From contig NZ_AP019657.1 in NCBI RefSeq assembly GCF_009938225.1, forward strand, positions 930,001 to 994,000: a DNA stretch of 64,000 nucleotides, read 5' to 3'. The notes under the pieces are model-generated. The model was not told where the DNA came from. It saw only the letters and a list, made by a program, of their open reading frames with translations, and did no database searches. The translations under genes were made by a program, and so were the position numbers. This DNA comes from Vibrio ponticus (lineage in GTDB: Bacteria > Pseudomonadota > Gammaproteobacteria > Enterobacterales > Vibrionaceae). Every line of letters begins with the position of its first letter. Within the stretch, counting starts at the first letter, position 1. Below are positions 20,625-30,001 of this stretch, one piece after another.

Positions 20625-20652
20625 CAAAAACCCCAAGTATAAACTTGGGGTT
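20625..20652 (-). terminator. Terminator of the fructokinase gene
   Basis: AACCCCAAGT/ACTTGGGGTT (20629-20638 with 20643-20652) followed by TTTTT on the minus strand. It lies about 55 bases past the fructokinase stop. Confidence 0.88.
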
Positions 20653-20706
20653 GTGTCAGAGAGGGATGACACCCGAATGGACAATCGCCGCCGATGAGGT
20701 GCGACT

Positions 20707-21627
20707 TTATGCGATGTATTGGTTAAGCGCGGCTTGGGTTGGTAGGGCGGTCATCGCGCCTTTTTGCGTTGTCGCTAATGCGCCACAGCCATTTGCCCAG
20801 CGCACTGCCTGGCGGATAACATCATCATTTGCCCACTGCAAATGTTGTGCAAGTTTTGCCAGTAAGCCGCCAACGAAAGCGTCGCCTGCTCCAGTAGTAT
20901 CAACTGGTTTAACAGCTTGTCCTGAAATTAGCTCTTGCTTGCCATCAAAGATTACGAGTGCGCCTTTCGCGCCTTGAGTTACAAGCACAAGCGTATTGTT
21001 AAACTCGTTTAGCGCAGCTAAACCTTGTTCTAAAGAAGAGGTTTGAGTGAGATGCATCAGTTCATCGTCGGAAAACTTCACCACATCCGCTAAAGCGATC
21101 GCTTGGCGCACCACAGGGATAAGTTCTTCAGGATTTGCCCATACTTCTTCACGTAGGTTTGGATCGAAGCTAACAAAACCACCGGCTTGTTTAATTAAGC
21201 GCATTGCTTCCAGTGTTGTACTGCGACTTGGCTCATTCGCCAAAGCGATCGAGCATACGTGTAGCCATTCACCTTGAGCAAAACTTGGTACGTCTGCCAG
21301 TTCTAAGAATTGGTCTGCACTTGGTTTTACCATAAAGGTGAAGCTACGCTCGCCAGAGTCATCTAAGTCGACAATTACGGTGGATGTGCGATGAGCCTCA
21401 TCAAGTAGCATAGCGTCGGTGTTTACCTTTTCATCGCTTAGTGTTTGTTTCATAAAGCGACCCAATGGATCTTGACCAACGCGACCAAAGAAAGCCGCAT
21501 TACCACCAAGGCGAGCGATCGCTACTGCCACGTTAGCAGGTGCGCCACCAGGGCATTTTAGATAGGTGGATTCTGTATCCGGGATCAGGTCAACAACCGC
21601 GTCGCCAGTTAGCCATACTTTGCTCAT
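20707..21627 (-). CDS. PfkB-family fructokinase
   Basis: 306 residues of the ribokinase/PfkB family. The N-terminal GGAPANVAVAIARLGG signature and the C-terminal DTTGAGDAFVGGLLAKL signature (catalytic Asp in GAGD) are both intact. The sequence resembles ScrK/CscK fructokinases, which phosphorylate fructose to fructose-6-phosphate, for example after sucrose hydrolysis. Divergently transcribed from a LacI-family regulator with a palindromic operator between them. No sucrose PTS, permease or hydrolase is nearby, so the exact sugar is an inference. Confidence 0.85.
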   Translation of the reverse strand: MSKVWLTGDAVVDLIPDTESTYLKCPGGAPANVAVAIARLGGNAAFFGRVGQDPLGRFMKQTLSDEKVNTDAMLLDEAHRTSTVIVDLDDSGERSFTFMVKPSADQFLELADVPSFAQGEWLHVCSIALANEPSRSTTLEAMRLIKQAGGFVSFDPNLREEVWANPEELIPVVRQAIALADVVKFSDDELMHLTQTSSLEQGLAALNEFNNTLVLVTQGAKGALVIFDGKQELISGQAVKPVDTTGAGDAFVGGLLAKLAQHLQWANDDVIRQAVRWANGCGALATTQKGAMTALPTQAALNQYIA

Positions 21628-21670
21628 AGTTTATACCTTAAATTGGTTAGGTTTCGCTTTGCTGATATAA

Positions 21671-21690
21671 TTGCTAAAACGGTTTAGCAA
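21671..21690. promoter_or_regulatory. LacI-type operator before the fructokinase gene
   Basis: A 20-bp near-perfect palindrome, TTGCTAAA-ACGG-TTTAGCAA, centred on the CG step usual for LacI/GalR-family operators and related to ScrR/CscR sites. It lies 44 bases upstream of the fructokinase start. A second half-site (TTGTTTAGCC) follows at about 21701. It is probably bound by the divergent LacI-family protein. Confidence 0.7.
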
Positions 21691-21865
21691 ATCAATAAAC
21701 TTGTTTAGCCAGCGATGAAATTTGCTTAAAACTGTGATCAAAAGCGATCTTTAACGATCATGGAATCGTTTGGGAAAAACCGTAATCTGACTGACAGCGA
21801 TGCGCTAAGCAGGTAGGATGAGCATCCACAGTGCGTAACCTTAATTACACTCATATGGACATAGA

Positions 21866-22864
21866 ATGAGTCAGAAAAAACTGAAACTTGCTGATATTGC
21901 AGCGTTGGCTGGGGTATCTAAATCTACCGTGAGTTTTGTGCTAAACGGGCATGCAGAAAAGCATCGTATTAACCAAGCAACGGTCGAAAAAGTGCAGCGC
22001 ATTGCCAAACAGCATCACTACACGCCAAGCGTTTACGCGCGCGCGCTTAAATCAAACAAAACCTATACCATTGGTTTGGTGATCCCTGATCTTGCCAATA
22101 TGGGGTTTGCTAACACCGCCAAAGCGTTAGAAAAGTTGCTCAGAGAAAGTGGCTACCAGTTGTTGATTGCTTGTTCAAACGATGATCAAGAGTTGGAAAA
22201 GCAGGTTGTGAAAGGGTTGATTGAACGTCAGGTTGATTTGCTGTTGGTCGCATCTGCCTTACCGAGCGAAGAGTTTTATTACAGCGTTAAAAGCTCAACG
22301 CCGGTTATTTTCTTCGACCGTACATTTCACCGTAGCCAGTTTATCAATGTTAAAACGGATGCTTATACAGCAACTAAGCAGCTGGTGGCTCGCATGGTTC
22401 AAGGTGCTGATGAATGTATTTATATTGGTGGGCAATGGCTTTTATCACCAAGCCAAGAGCGTTTAGAAGGCTACCAAGCAGGGCTAGAGCAAGCTGGTGT
22501 CGCTTTTAGCGATACGAAGGTTTTTAGCCGAGATTACCAACCACAATCTGGTTATGACTTGATGGCAGAAGCTGTGGTGCAATTAGGTCGCCTGCCACAA
22601 GCGGTGTTTACCGCGTCTTACTCTTTGTTAGAAGGGGTGCTTCGCTATTTGTCCGAGCAGCAATTATTGAATGATGTGATTCGCTTAGGCACCTTTGATA
22701 ATTATGCCATCCTAGATTGCTTACCGATTAAGATCGATTCAATCGAACAAGACAATGAAGCTATGGCGGAGGCGTTGTTTCGACTCTCTAATCAGTTGCT
22801 GGAAAATCCGCAGTACGAGCCAGAAACGGTTGAGCTTCGCGCCAACATTCATTTCAGACGCTAA
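21866..22864 (+). CDS. LacI-family transcriptional regulator (ScrR/Cra-like)
   Basis: 332 residues. The N-terminal LacI helix-turn-helix (KLADIAALAGVSKSTVSFVLNG) is followed by the hinge helix region (YTPSVYARALKS) and a periplasmic-binding-protein-like sensor domain (TYTIGLVIPDLANMGFA...). Similarity in the DNA-binding and hinge regions is to Cra/ScrR-type regulators of fructose or sucrose genes. Its operator candidate lies in the shared intergenic region, so it probably represses the fructokinase gene and itself. Confidence 0.88.
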   Translation: MSQKKLKLADIAALAGVSKSTVSFVLNGHAEKHRINQATVEKVQRIAKQHHYTPSVYARALKSNKTYTIGLVIPDLANMGFANTAKALEKLLRESGYQLLIACSNDDQELEKQVVKGLIERQVDLLLVASALPSEEFYYSVKSSTPVIFFDRTFHRSQFINVKTDAYTATKQLVARMVQGADECIYIGGQWLLSPSQERLEGYQAGLEQAGVAFSDTKVFSRDYQPQSGYDLMAEAVVQLGRLPQAVFTASYSLLEGVLRYLSEQQLLNDVIRLGTFDNYAILDCLPIKIDSIEQDNEAMAEALFRLSNQLLENPQYEPETVELRANIHFRR

Positions 22865-22888
22865 ACTTGGGAGACAATGCTCCCAAGT
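22865..22888. terminator. Bidirectional hairpin between convergent genes
   Basis: ACTTGGGAG/CTCCCAAGT (22865-22873 with 22880-22888) directly after the LacI-type gene stop and before the stop of the convergent gene. T tracts are weak on both sides. Confidence 0.55.
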
Positions 22889-22900
22889 CTTAAACTATGA

Positions 22901-23830
22901 TTAGCGGCAAACAGAGCGCGCCATCCGTGCGTAAGTATGGCGCACACCACGTATAGCAATGCTGTACTCGCGAATGTTTTCCGGTGCGGCAATACCAATC
23001 GCGCAGCCGGTGTCACCAATATGATGCAAGTCGGCACCTGCCATCTTACTCATGAGCGCAATTTGACGGATGGTTTCCACACTCGCTCCTTCTTGAGATG
23101 TACCAATCGCGGTCATTGCCATAATTCCCAGCTCATGGGCATAGTCTATTAGCTCGGCGACGTAATCTTGGCTGATGCCGGCAATCGTGCCGGGAGCAGG
23201 CAGCAATACGATGTCCACGCCATTATCGGCAAATTCTTTGACATCAGCTTTGGTGATGATTTTCTCGCTGCCAGAACGAAGGATACCGGCTGCATGCATT
23301 TTGCCGGCGATCAACACCATTTGTTTGCCGACGGCTTGTCTGATTGAGCGCAAGCTGTTGGAGATCGCTTCATTACTGACGCCATTGCCAGGGTTGCCTG
23401 TAATGGTGATAAATCGTGCGCCCATTTGATACAGTTTTTGTGCGTTTTCACCGGTAGCTAAACGCCCCGAAGAGACTTGCCAAAAATCTTGATGGCTAGG
23501 TTGATAATCCGGTGCAACTGCTTCTAAGTTAACCCCCACAGCGCGTCCGGTAAACCGAGCGAGTTCTTTGAGTAGATTGTCAGCTTCGATGTCAGTCGGC
23601 ATGCCGTTAATTTCAGGCTGGTCAGCGTCAAATAGGTTAAGCAGTAGTAAATCAGCACTTTGGCTGGCAGCCAGTTCGGCATTACTTACTGAAACTAACA
23701 TCGGTTGTAGCGCACCAATGGTTTCCGCCATTAAAATACGTCCTTCACTCATGCGTAGTGAATCGAGTAAGTCTTGCCCTTGTAACTGAGAAATTTCAGA
23801 AGCAGAACAATCTAAATAACGTTTTGTCAT
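22901..23830 (-). CDS. Conserved TIM-barrel-like protein (DUF7916-type), function unknown
   Basis: 309 residues, cytoplasmic, no signal peptide. The pattern of strands and glycine-rich loops (GARFITITGNPGNGVSN, MVLIAGKMHAAGI, GVDIVLLPAPGTIAGIS, GIMAMTAIGTSQEGAS, ADLHHIGDTG) suggests a TIM barrel that binds a phosphorylated ligand. It appears to belong to a family often mislabelled as a haloacid-dehalogenase-like hydrolase; there is no DxDx(T/V) motif, so that label is not supported. No neighbour reveals the pathway. Confidence 0.5.
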   Translation of the reverse strand: MTKRYLDCSASEISQLQGQDLLDSLRMSEGRILMAETIGALQPMLVSVSNAELAASQSADLLLLNLFDADQPEINGMPTDIEADNLLKELARFTGRAVGVNLEAVAPDYQPSHQDFWQVSSGRLATGENAQKLYQMGARFITITGNPGNGVSNEAISNSLRSIRQAVGKQMVLIAGKMHAAGILRSGSEKIITKADVKEFADNGVDIVLLPAPGTIAGISQDYVAELIDYAHELGIMAMTAIGTSQEGASVETIRQIALMSKMAGADLHHIGDTGCAIGIAAPENIREYSIAIRGVRHTYARMARSVCR

Positions 23831-24016
23831 AGGACACCTTATAAAGCTTAACTTGGCGTTAAGCTCTAAGCGCCAAGTTCTAATTGCGACAGATGACCAT
23901 CATGTTATCAAGAGTTGATTGGAAGAAATGATGTAAATACACCATTTTAGAAACAGCTAGCAGTGTTAGTTGGCGTAACTATTAATTTAATCAAAATGAC
24001 GTGCTCTAAGGTTGTG

Positions 24017-24466
24017 CTACAGGCTGATATGTATCGCAACTTTGGCGAGTCGAGAGTACGGATCTTTGTTGCTTGAGCGATACCATTCCTTAGGCATTGC
24101 ATCATGCAGAGCTGCCTCTTTTAGCTTTTGTTTCTCTTCTTTGCTGATGACTACGTAATGCAACAGGCTATCAAGGATGCGTTTTACGGTTTGTCGTGAG
24201 AGTTCTCCATCTCGTTCATAACGTTTGAATTCACCAACGATCGTTGCCAAGGGAACCAGAGGTTCAAGTTCAGCATGTTTGCTGCTGGTTACTTGGTCAG
24301 AACGGGGACAATGGTCACGAGCTTTCTGCCAATCCGGGCTGCCAGACTTCGACAGATAGTTTTGGCGCATGCAGAAATAACTAAATAAAAAACGCTCAAG
24401 CAAGTGCCAACGTTGGGCTTTTATCTCAAGCATTAAGTGTTCAAATTCAATATCAGTGTTGTTCAT
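24017..24466 (-). CDS. Hypothetical protein
   Basis: 149 residues, not recognised. No signal peptide or membrane segment. It is rich in Lys/Glu helices and has a long amphipathic C-terminal half (LSRQTVKRILDSLLHYVVISKEEKQKLKEAA). A three-Cys scatter (FCMR, DHCPR) does not form a clear metal site. It stands alone. It is likely a real gene because the frame is long, has Vibrio-like codon use and ends cleanly. Confidence 0.6.
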   Translation of the reverse strand: MNNTDIEFEHLMLEIKAQRWHLLERFLFSYFCMRQNYLSKSGSPDWQKARDHCPRSDQVTSSKHAELEPLVPLATIVGEFKRYERDGELSRQTVKRILDSLLHYVVISKEEKQKLKEAALHDAMPKEWYRSSNKDPYSRLAKVAIHISL

Positions 24467-24802
24467 GGTTATATTTAATGAGTTGTACGATTCATTTTAC
24501 CAAATTCTACATTTCACAATATAGCCTTAAAAACGGTGTGACTAAAATCTCAAAATGTACAAAAAGGTTCCGTCCTGCTTCAATTGTAAACAACTTCATA
24601 ACATTCTGAAATTTATAAAATTAAAATTTATTTGTAAAAATCTGGCGCAGTTAAATATATAAATATCAATATATCATCATGATTATATTGCCCAAATTAT
24701 ATTATTTCGTACACGTCATAAATTAATTGTCGAATTGAAAAGTTCAAATCTTGTTGCTTAATTGTTTGTTGAGTTAATTGAAATTTAACGTGTGGAATAA
24801 AA
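24467..24802. other. AT-rich intergenic region
   Basis: 336 bases of strongly AT-rich DNA between divergent genes, with no ORF or clear hairpin. It probably contains the lipoprotein gene promoter. The low GC content may favour H-NS binding; that is an inference. Confidence 0.35.
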
Positions 24803-26302
24803 ATGAAGAAGAGCAAATTAGTTATTGCGCTTGGCTTGGCGAGTTCAGTTGCTCTCACTGGTTGCGACAGTAGTAGTTCATCTAGTGAAGGGGATGGAGG
24901 CTCGAGTCGCTATAAAGTAACGGCAATTGATGGTTATTTAGATGGCGCGTTGGTTTGGTTAGATAGAAACCGTAATTTTATCTTGGATGACAATGAGCCG
25001 AGGGCGACTTCCGGTAGTGATGGTGTTGCTAGCTTAGATGTAACGGGAATAGTGAATCCGGAGCAATATCCAGTCGTAGTGCGGGCGATTCCAGGGCAAA
25101 CGACCGATTCTGACAATGGTGACGTAACGGAAGGTTTCACTATGTCAGCGCCTCCCGGTGAAGACAAAGTCACTCCTCTCTCTACCTTAGTTCATGTCTA
25201 TATGGAGCAAGTAATTGATGAGAGCTCGAGTGATGAAGCGATAGAGTCAGCTAAGCAAAATGCGATACAAACGGTTGCAGACCAGCTGGGGCTCGATCAA
25301 GAGGATGTGTTAGGAGACTTCTTTATAAAAGGCGACCCTGATGCCGCTTATGCTGCAGAAAACATTGTCAAATCGAACGCACTGCCAGAAACACCAGAAG
25401 ATTTGCAACGAGTATCTGAAGAAGAGAATGATGGACAATTTGTCGCCGTTGTTACGGTGGTAAACCACCAAGTGAAGCAAAAAATTGTAGAGGTAAAAGA
25501 GGCAACGCAAGATGGTGAGGAACCTGACTTTGACAGTGCGGAAAGTGTGGTTATTGATCTAAACGGCACGGATAGCGATTCAGATGGGGTGCCAGATACT
25601 TTGGATGATTTTGATGATGATGCGACTGAGTGGCTCGATTCAGACGGTGACGGAACTGGCGATAATGCTGACTTAAATGATGACACGGTGAATGGTGAAG
25701 ATGATATCTACCCAGATACTGTCGATCAATATCCAACGGATCGAGCTAGAGCGGGCGATTTAGACAACGATGGAATCGACGAAATAGACGATGCGTATCC
25801 TAATGACACCGATAACGACGGTTATGACAATGACACCGATCTGTTTGTTAATGATCCAACCGAATGGGCAGACGAAGACAGTGACGGTTTGGGTGATAAC
25901 GAGGACGATCCGTATCTAAATGATAGTGATAACGATGGCTATGACAATGAGACCGATCTGTTTGTCAACGACCCAACGGAATGGGCAGATGAGGATGATG
26001 ATGGTTTAGGTGACAACGAAGATGATCCTTATCCGAATGATACTGACAACGACAGTTATGATAACGACAGCGATGCATTTGACGACGACCCTACCGAATG
26101 GGCTGATAACGACAATGATGGTATAGGGGATGTGGCTGATAACGACGATGACAACGACAGTATCAATGATGGCGATGATAATTGCCCTAATGTTGGTAAC
26201 CCTACTCAAAGTGATGTCGACGGGAATGGGATTGGAGATGCTTGTGAGGTCTCAGAACTAGTATGGGATGAGAGCAATTGGAATCAGGCTAACTGGAAAT
26301 AG
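24803..26302 (+). CDS. Asp-rich lipoprotein with thrombospondin type 3-like calcium-binding repeats
   Basis: 499 residues. A lipoprotein signal peptide ends in LTGC (Cys about residue 20), then a Ser/Gly linker, then a domain of about 130 residues beginning AIDGYLDGALVWLDRN that often precedes such repeats in marine bacteria. Residues 250-485 are Asp/Asn-rich (DxDxDG-type calcium-binding units). They contain tandem 39-residue repeats around DGYDNDTDLFVNDPTEWADE, at 117-base spacing (25802, 25919, 26036), and a TSP3-like ending CPNVGNPTQSDVDGNGIGDAC. The tail is VWDESNWNQANWK. It is likely surface-exposed and calcium-stabilised. The following gene starts 38 bases later. Confidence 0.82.
   Translation: MKKSKLVIALGLASSVALTGCDSSSSSSEGDGGSSRYKVTAIDGYLDGALVWLDRNRNFILDDNEPRATSGSDGVASLDVTGIVNPEQYPVVVRAIPGQTTDSDNGDVTEGFTMSAPPGEDKVTPLSTLVHVYMEQVIDESSSDEAIESAKQNAIQTVADQLGLDQEDVLGDFFIKGDPDAAYAAENIVKSNALPETPEDLQRVSEEENDGQFVAVVTVVNHQVKQKIVEVKEATQDGEEPDFDSAESVVIDLNGTDSDSDGVPDTLDDFDDDATEWLDSDGDGTGDNADLNDDTVNGEDDIYPDTVDQYPTDRARAGDLDNDGIDEIDDAYPNDTDNDGYDNDTDLFVNDPTEWADEDSDGLGDNEDDPYLNDSDNDGYDNETDLFVNDPTEWADEDDDGLGDNEDDPYPNDTDNDSYDNDSDAFDDDPTEWADNDNDGIGDVADNDDDNDSINDGDDNCPNVGNPTQSDVDGNGIGDACEVSELVWDESNWNQANWK
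25802..26152 (+). repeat. Tandem 117-bp coding repeats (three units, last one diverged)
   Basis: Units starting at 25802, 25919 and 26036 each encode about 39 residues of the calcium-binding pattern with the core NDPTEWAD. The first two are close copies; the third is degenerate. The exact register suggests amplification by slippage or unequal crossing-over. Confidence 0.75.
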
Positions 26303-26339
26303 ACAGCCAGGTTTAACAAAGGATTAATAGGAAATAATT

Positions 26340-27488
26340 ATGAACAACGTTAATAAGTATCTTTTGGCTGCGGGTATGAGTCAATTAGTCACCATTTCCG
26401 CATTCGCTGCAGTACCAAATACCTTTACGAGTGGCACACCAGCATTAGCCAGCGAAGTTAATGAAAATTTCACTGATCTCGACAGTCGATTGGCTGCAAT
26501 TGAAGAGGTTTATGCAACGGTTGACCTCGATTGCGGCACAGATGCCGATGCACTAGTCGACGCTCTAGATAGCGATAGAAATGCGACAGTCAGAACAACC
26601 TACAATGTTACTGGTAATTGTAACGGCACATACATTACTCGCAGTGATGTGGTTATTGACGGCGATGGGAGTGCAACAATCTTGGGTAATTATAATGAAT
26701 ATGGTGAATCTCTATATATAGAGAAACAATCAAACGTTCGCCTGAGAGACATCAACTTACAAGGTACTTTAACCGTAACGAGTAATTCAACGGCTCGTTT
26801 AGAGGGCGTGACATTTGCGACGCCGGTGATTGAATCAAACGATGATGGTGGCGTTGATTACTTGCCAAACCTTGATATTCGATCGGCTTATCTGAGAATC
26901 CAATCGGGCTCGCTGGATAATGTTTCTCTCCATGCCAATAAGAACTCGGCGGTGGAAATTCGAAGCGATGTGACGGGTAACGCCTTTCAGGTCGTTGCTG
27001 ATGGCAATTCTACCATTGTGACGAAATCTAACGCTGGTGTGGGATTGGTTGAAGCTATAGGGACAAGTTCTATTTTTGCAGCCGCTCTTAATGCCACCGA
27101 AGTGATTGCCGAAGGGGGCAGCTACATTGAGGTTGACAGTATCAACGCTAGTGGAAGAGGGGAGGCGTATGGTAACTCAAGAATTGCGGTTTGGGGCAAT
27201 GCTAGTTTTGCCGAAGAATTTTATCTTAATGGTAATAGTTCTTTAGAAGTTGATGGTGATTTTTCCAGTGATACATTGGAGTGCCAATTTAATTCTACAA
27301 TGAAGATCCAAGGTGATACGAGCATTGCGGGTACTTTCGATTGGGTTTCTAATGGCGAAGTGTTTGGGGTGAGTATTCAAAAAGGCTGCCATGCACAATT
27401 TGAAGGAACGACGCCAGCAGACAATAAAGTCAACATAGATAATTATTCATCCGCGATCAATGGTAGTTGGACTGAGTTGTATCAATAG
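26340..27488 (+). CDS. Secreted beta-helix-like protein
   Basis: 382 residues with a signal peptide (cleavage near SAFA-AVP). The mature N-terminus carries the motif TFTSGTPALASEVNENFTDLDSRLAAIE, seen in many secreted or tail-fibre-like bacterial proteins, where it forms a short coiled coil. The rest is a series of short strand-turn repeats rich in Asn, Ser, Gly and Val (GDGSATILGN, RLRDINLQGTLTVTSN, GNSTIVTKSN). This is typical of a right-handed parallel beta-helix. There is one Cys pair candidate (VDLDCG...GNCNG). It probably works at the cell surface with the preceding lipoprotein; no enzymatic motif is seen. Followed by a strong terminator. Confidence 0.65.
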   Translation: MNNVNKYLLAAGMSQLVTISAFAAVPNTFTSGTPALASEVNENFTDLDSRLAAIEEVYATVDLDCGTDADALVDALDSDRNATVRTTYNVTGNCNGTYITRSDVVIDGDGSATILGNYNEYGESLYIEKQSNVRLRDINLQGTLTVTSNSTARLEGVTFATPVIESNDDGGVDYLPNLDIRSAYLRIQSGSLDNVSLHANKNSAVEIRSDVTGNAFQVVADGNSTIVTKSNAGVGLVEAIGTSSIFAAALNATEVIAEGGSYIEVDSINASGRGEAYGNSRIAVWGNASFAEEFYLNGNSSLEVDGDFSSDTLECQFNSTMKIQGDTSIAGTFDWVSNGEVFGVSIQKGCHAQFEGTTPADNKVNIDNYSSAINGSWTELYQ

Positions 27489-27501
27489 TTTTAGAATCAG
27501 C

Positions 27502-27527
27502 AAGAGCTGGCATTGCCAGCTCTTTTA
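27502..27527 (+). terminator. Terminator after the beta-helix gene (bidirectional)
   Basis: AAGAGCTGGC/GCCAGCTCTT (27502-27511 with 27515-27524) with loop ATT, then TT. It lies between convergent genes. Confidence 0.85.
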
Positions 27528-27530
27528 CTT

Positions 27531-28859
27531 TCACGCGAGGCTCATTACGCTATTTTGCTTGCGTATTGAAACCATCAGTTGTACTAAAAGTAGTACCCCG
27601 GTTACCGCGAGACCAATTCCGATACCCGCCCAAATACCTCCTAGCTGATAGGATTTCATCAGTAGCCAAGCGGCAGGAATGCCAAACGCCCAGTAACCAA
27701 CGGCAGTCATTACGGTTGGTATCATTACAATCTTCATACCACGCAGCAGGTTAATCGCGAGAAGTTGCCAAGCATCGACGACAAAAGCGAGCGCGACCAC
27801 CCAAAGAACCGAGATGAGTAGCTCAGTTAAATGAGCATCAAGGTTGAAAATGGCGGCGATAAACTCGGGATAGAGAATAAATCCGCCTGCAAGCACAATA
27901 CTAATCACCGTTGTGATACCAAAGCTGCGTACTGCTGTTTGTTTGATGCCGGAATAGTTTTCAGCGCCAAAGTCTTGTCCAACTAAAATTGCCGCGGCTT
28001 GAGAAAAACCAAAATTAATGTTCCATGTAAAACTTAAGCACTGTAGCAAAATTTGGTGTAGAGCAAGTGCGGCAACGCCGACGGTGCCCGCCATGAGTGT
28101 GCCACCGTAAATTAAGCCGTGCTCCAGCAATGCCGCCAAGCCGATAGGTAAACCCATTGCGAGTAGCGGTTTGGTCAGTGCGAGCGAATACTCATGGCGA
28201 TTTTTCCAAGGTGCAAATTCAGCAAACTCAGCACGGTTAAACACCCAGTAACCGTAGCCGATAGAGACGATCAGCGAGGAGAGCGCGGTACCTGCGCCTA
28301 AGCCACTTAATCCCAAGTTAAAACCAAACGCGAGAAGGTAACTAATTGGAATGTTGAGGAATATGTTAGCAACTGACATGACCAAAATAGAGCGCACGTT
28401 ACCGAATGCACTAGTTAAACCACGTAGAATCAAAAGAAATAGCGATGGCAACATAGTCCATTTTAACGCGTTTACATACTCCATCGCAGGTGCGATAACC
28501 ATTTCGGGCTGTTGTGCAAGTCGTAATAAATGAGGAGCGAACGAGAAACTGGCAACAAGCAATGCAGAGAGAATAACGGCGAGTAACACTGCGCCTTTAA
28601 TCGCAAAGCGGATCTGTTGGTTACCAAATTCAGGTCTAGCAACACGTTGCCCATAGGCAATGGCGACGAGGTTAGCGACACAACCTATTGTGCTGCTGGC
28701 AATAATAAAGATAAAGCTGAAAATTGCCGCGCCTAAACCGCCAGCCGCTAATGCTTCAATGCTCAGGCGTGACATCATCCAAACGTCAGTTAACACCAGT
28801 GACATGGCAATGAGCTGAGAGATGATAAGAGGGAATGCTAAAGAGAGAATTTTTCTCAT
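27531..28859 (-). CDS. MATE family efflux transporter
   Basis: 442 residues with twelve hydrophobic segments. The start MRKILSLAFPLIISQLIAMSLVLTDVWMMSRLS and the ALAAGGLGAAI motif are typical of the NorM/MATE family of Na+- or H+-driven drug and metabolite exporters. A second half-repeat contains GLPIGLAALLEHGLIYGGTLMAG. The gene is divergent from a LysR-type regulator 112 bases away, a plausible controller. The substrate is unknown. Confidence 0.9.
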   Translation of the reverse strand: MRKILSLAFPLIISQLIAMSLVLTDVWMMSRLSIEALAAGGLGAAIFSFIFIIASSTIGCVANLVAIAYGQRVARPEFGNQQIRFAIKGAVLLAVILSALLVASFSFAPHLLRLAQQPEMVIAPAMEYVNALKWTMLPSLFLLILRGLTSAFGNVRSILVMSVANIFLNIPISYLLAFGFNLGLSGLGAGTALSSLIVSIGYGYWVFNRAEFAEFAPWKNRHEYSLALTKPLLAMGLPIGLAALLEHGLIYGGTLMAGTVGVAALALHQILLQCLSFTWNINFGFSQAAAILVGQDFGAENYSGIKQTAVRSFGITTVISIVLAGGFILYPEFIAAIFNLDAHLTELLISVLWVVALAFVVDAWQLLAINLLRGMKIVMIPTVMTAVGYWAFGIPAAWLLMKSYQLGGIWAGIGIGLAVTGVLLLVQLMVSIRKQNSVMSLA

Positions 28860-28971
28860 GATGGCTCAAGTTTGATTTTTATAAAGTGTATTGTGATTTG
28901 CGCTAATTAAACGCTGATTCCTATTCGCTATCAAATGATTAATATGTCACTCTTGCATGACTTGAAGTTAT

Positions 28972-29925
28972 GTGAAAAGTGCAATGAAAGCCTACCCGAA
29001 CCTACCGTTTAGCCACAATAGTTTGAAAGTGTTTGAAACCGTTGCTCGCTTATTGAGTTTTACGCAAGCGGCGCAAGAGCTTAATGTGACGCAAAGTGCG
29101 GTTAGCCGACAGATAAAGTCATTAGAACTCGAAATTAACGCTGCCTTGATTATTCGTAAGCATCGTTCGATTGAGCTGACGGAAAAAGGGATGGCGCTAT
29201 TTCAGGTGCTAAGAAATAACTATCTTGAGTTACAAACGTTACTTGAGAAATGGACTCAACCTGAAAAGAAACGTTTGGTGATCAAAAGTGCCATCAGTTT
29301 TGCTACACGGATACTGATCCCAAGAGTCAGAGAGCTAAATGAACGTTACCCTGACTATGAAATAGTCATTATTCCTTTGATTGAAGGGGACTGGGATTTG
29401 TCCGCAGAACAAAGCGATTTGGCTATTATTAACACCAGGCAACCAGAGCTTTATCGCGGGCATCCTAAAGCGACTTTCTTACGTGATGAATATATGGCGC
29501 CGATTTACACCCCAAGCGACGAGCACAGTGAAAAAAGCATCAAGCAGGTTCTTGAGATGCCAAGATTGCATGCAACCGATGATCACTTAGATTGGCGTAC
29601 CTGGCTTAATCAGGAGGAGGATCTCGCGATCAAGCCAAGTCGCGATACATCATTTATCAGCCTAGATTTGGCGATAAGTGCGAGCTTAGCAGGGCATGGG
29701 GCAACCGTAACCGATTTACTGCTGGTGTTACCTGAGCTTGAGCGGGGATTTTTACGCACGCCGAGAAATGCGCCAGTGCGCAGTAGCCCTTGGCAATATT
29801 TCGCATATCTGCCGCAGAAAAGTGACATTGCGAGCGATTTGCTGGTTTGGTTGCAAAGTTTGTTTGAGCAAGAGCTACAGCGTTTAGAGGTATTAGCAGA
29901 AAAGCATCAATGGAAACTCGCTTAA
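28972..29925 (+). CDS. LysR-type regulator (GcvA-like)
   Basis: About 313-317 residues. The helix-turn-helix (SHNSLKVFETVARLLSFTQAAQELNVTQSAVSRQIKSLE) and following LysR effector domain are intact. The DNA-binding region resembles the GcvA subgroup. GTG 28972 or ATG 28984 could be the start; neither has a strong ribosome-binding site. Divergent from the MATE gene. Confidence 0.88.
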   Translation: MKSAMKAYPNLPFSHNSLKVFETVARLLSFTQAAQELNVTQSAVSRQIKSLELEINAALIIRKHRSIELTEKGMALFQVLRNNYLELQTLLEKWTQPEKKRLVIKSAISFATRILIPRVRELNERYPDYEIVIIPLIEGDWDLSAEQSDLAIINTRQPELYRGHPKATFLRDEYMAPIYTPSDEHSEKSIKQVLEMPRLHATDDHLDWRTWLNQEEDLAIKPSRDTSFISLDLAISASLAGHGATVTDLLLVLPELERGFLRTPRNAPVRSSPWQYFAYLPQKSDIASDLLVWLQSLFEQELQRLEVLAEKHQWKLA

Positions 29926-30001
29926 CCTGCGTTTGTTTCAGTTTTGCATGGCTTTTATTAGGTATAGTATTTGTGTGATTGCATATTGAAAGGAGCGTCA
30001 A

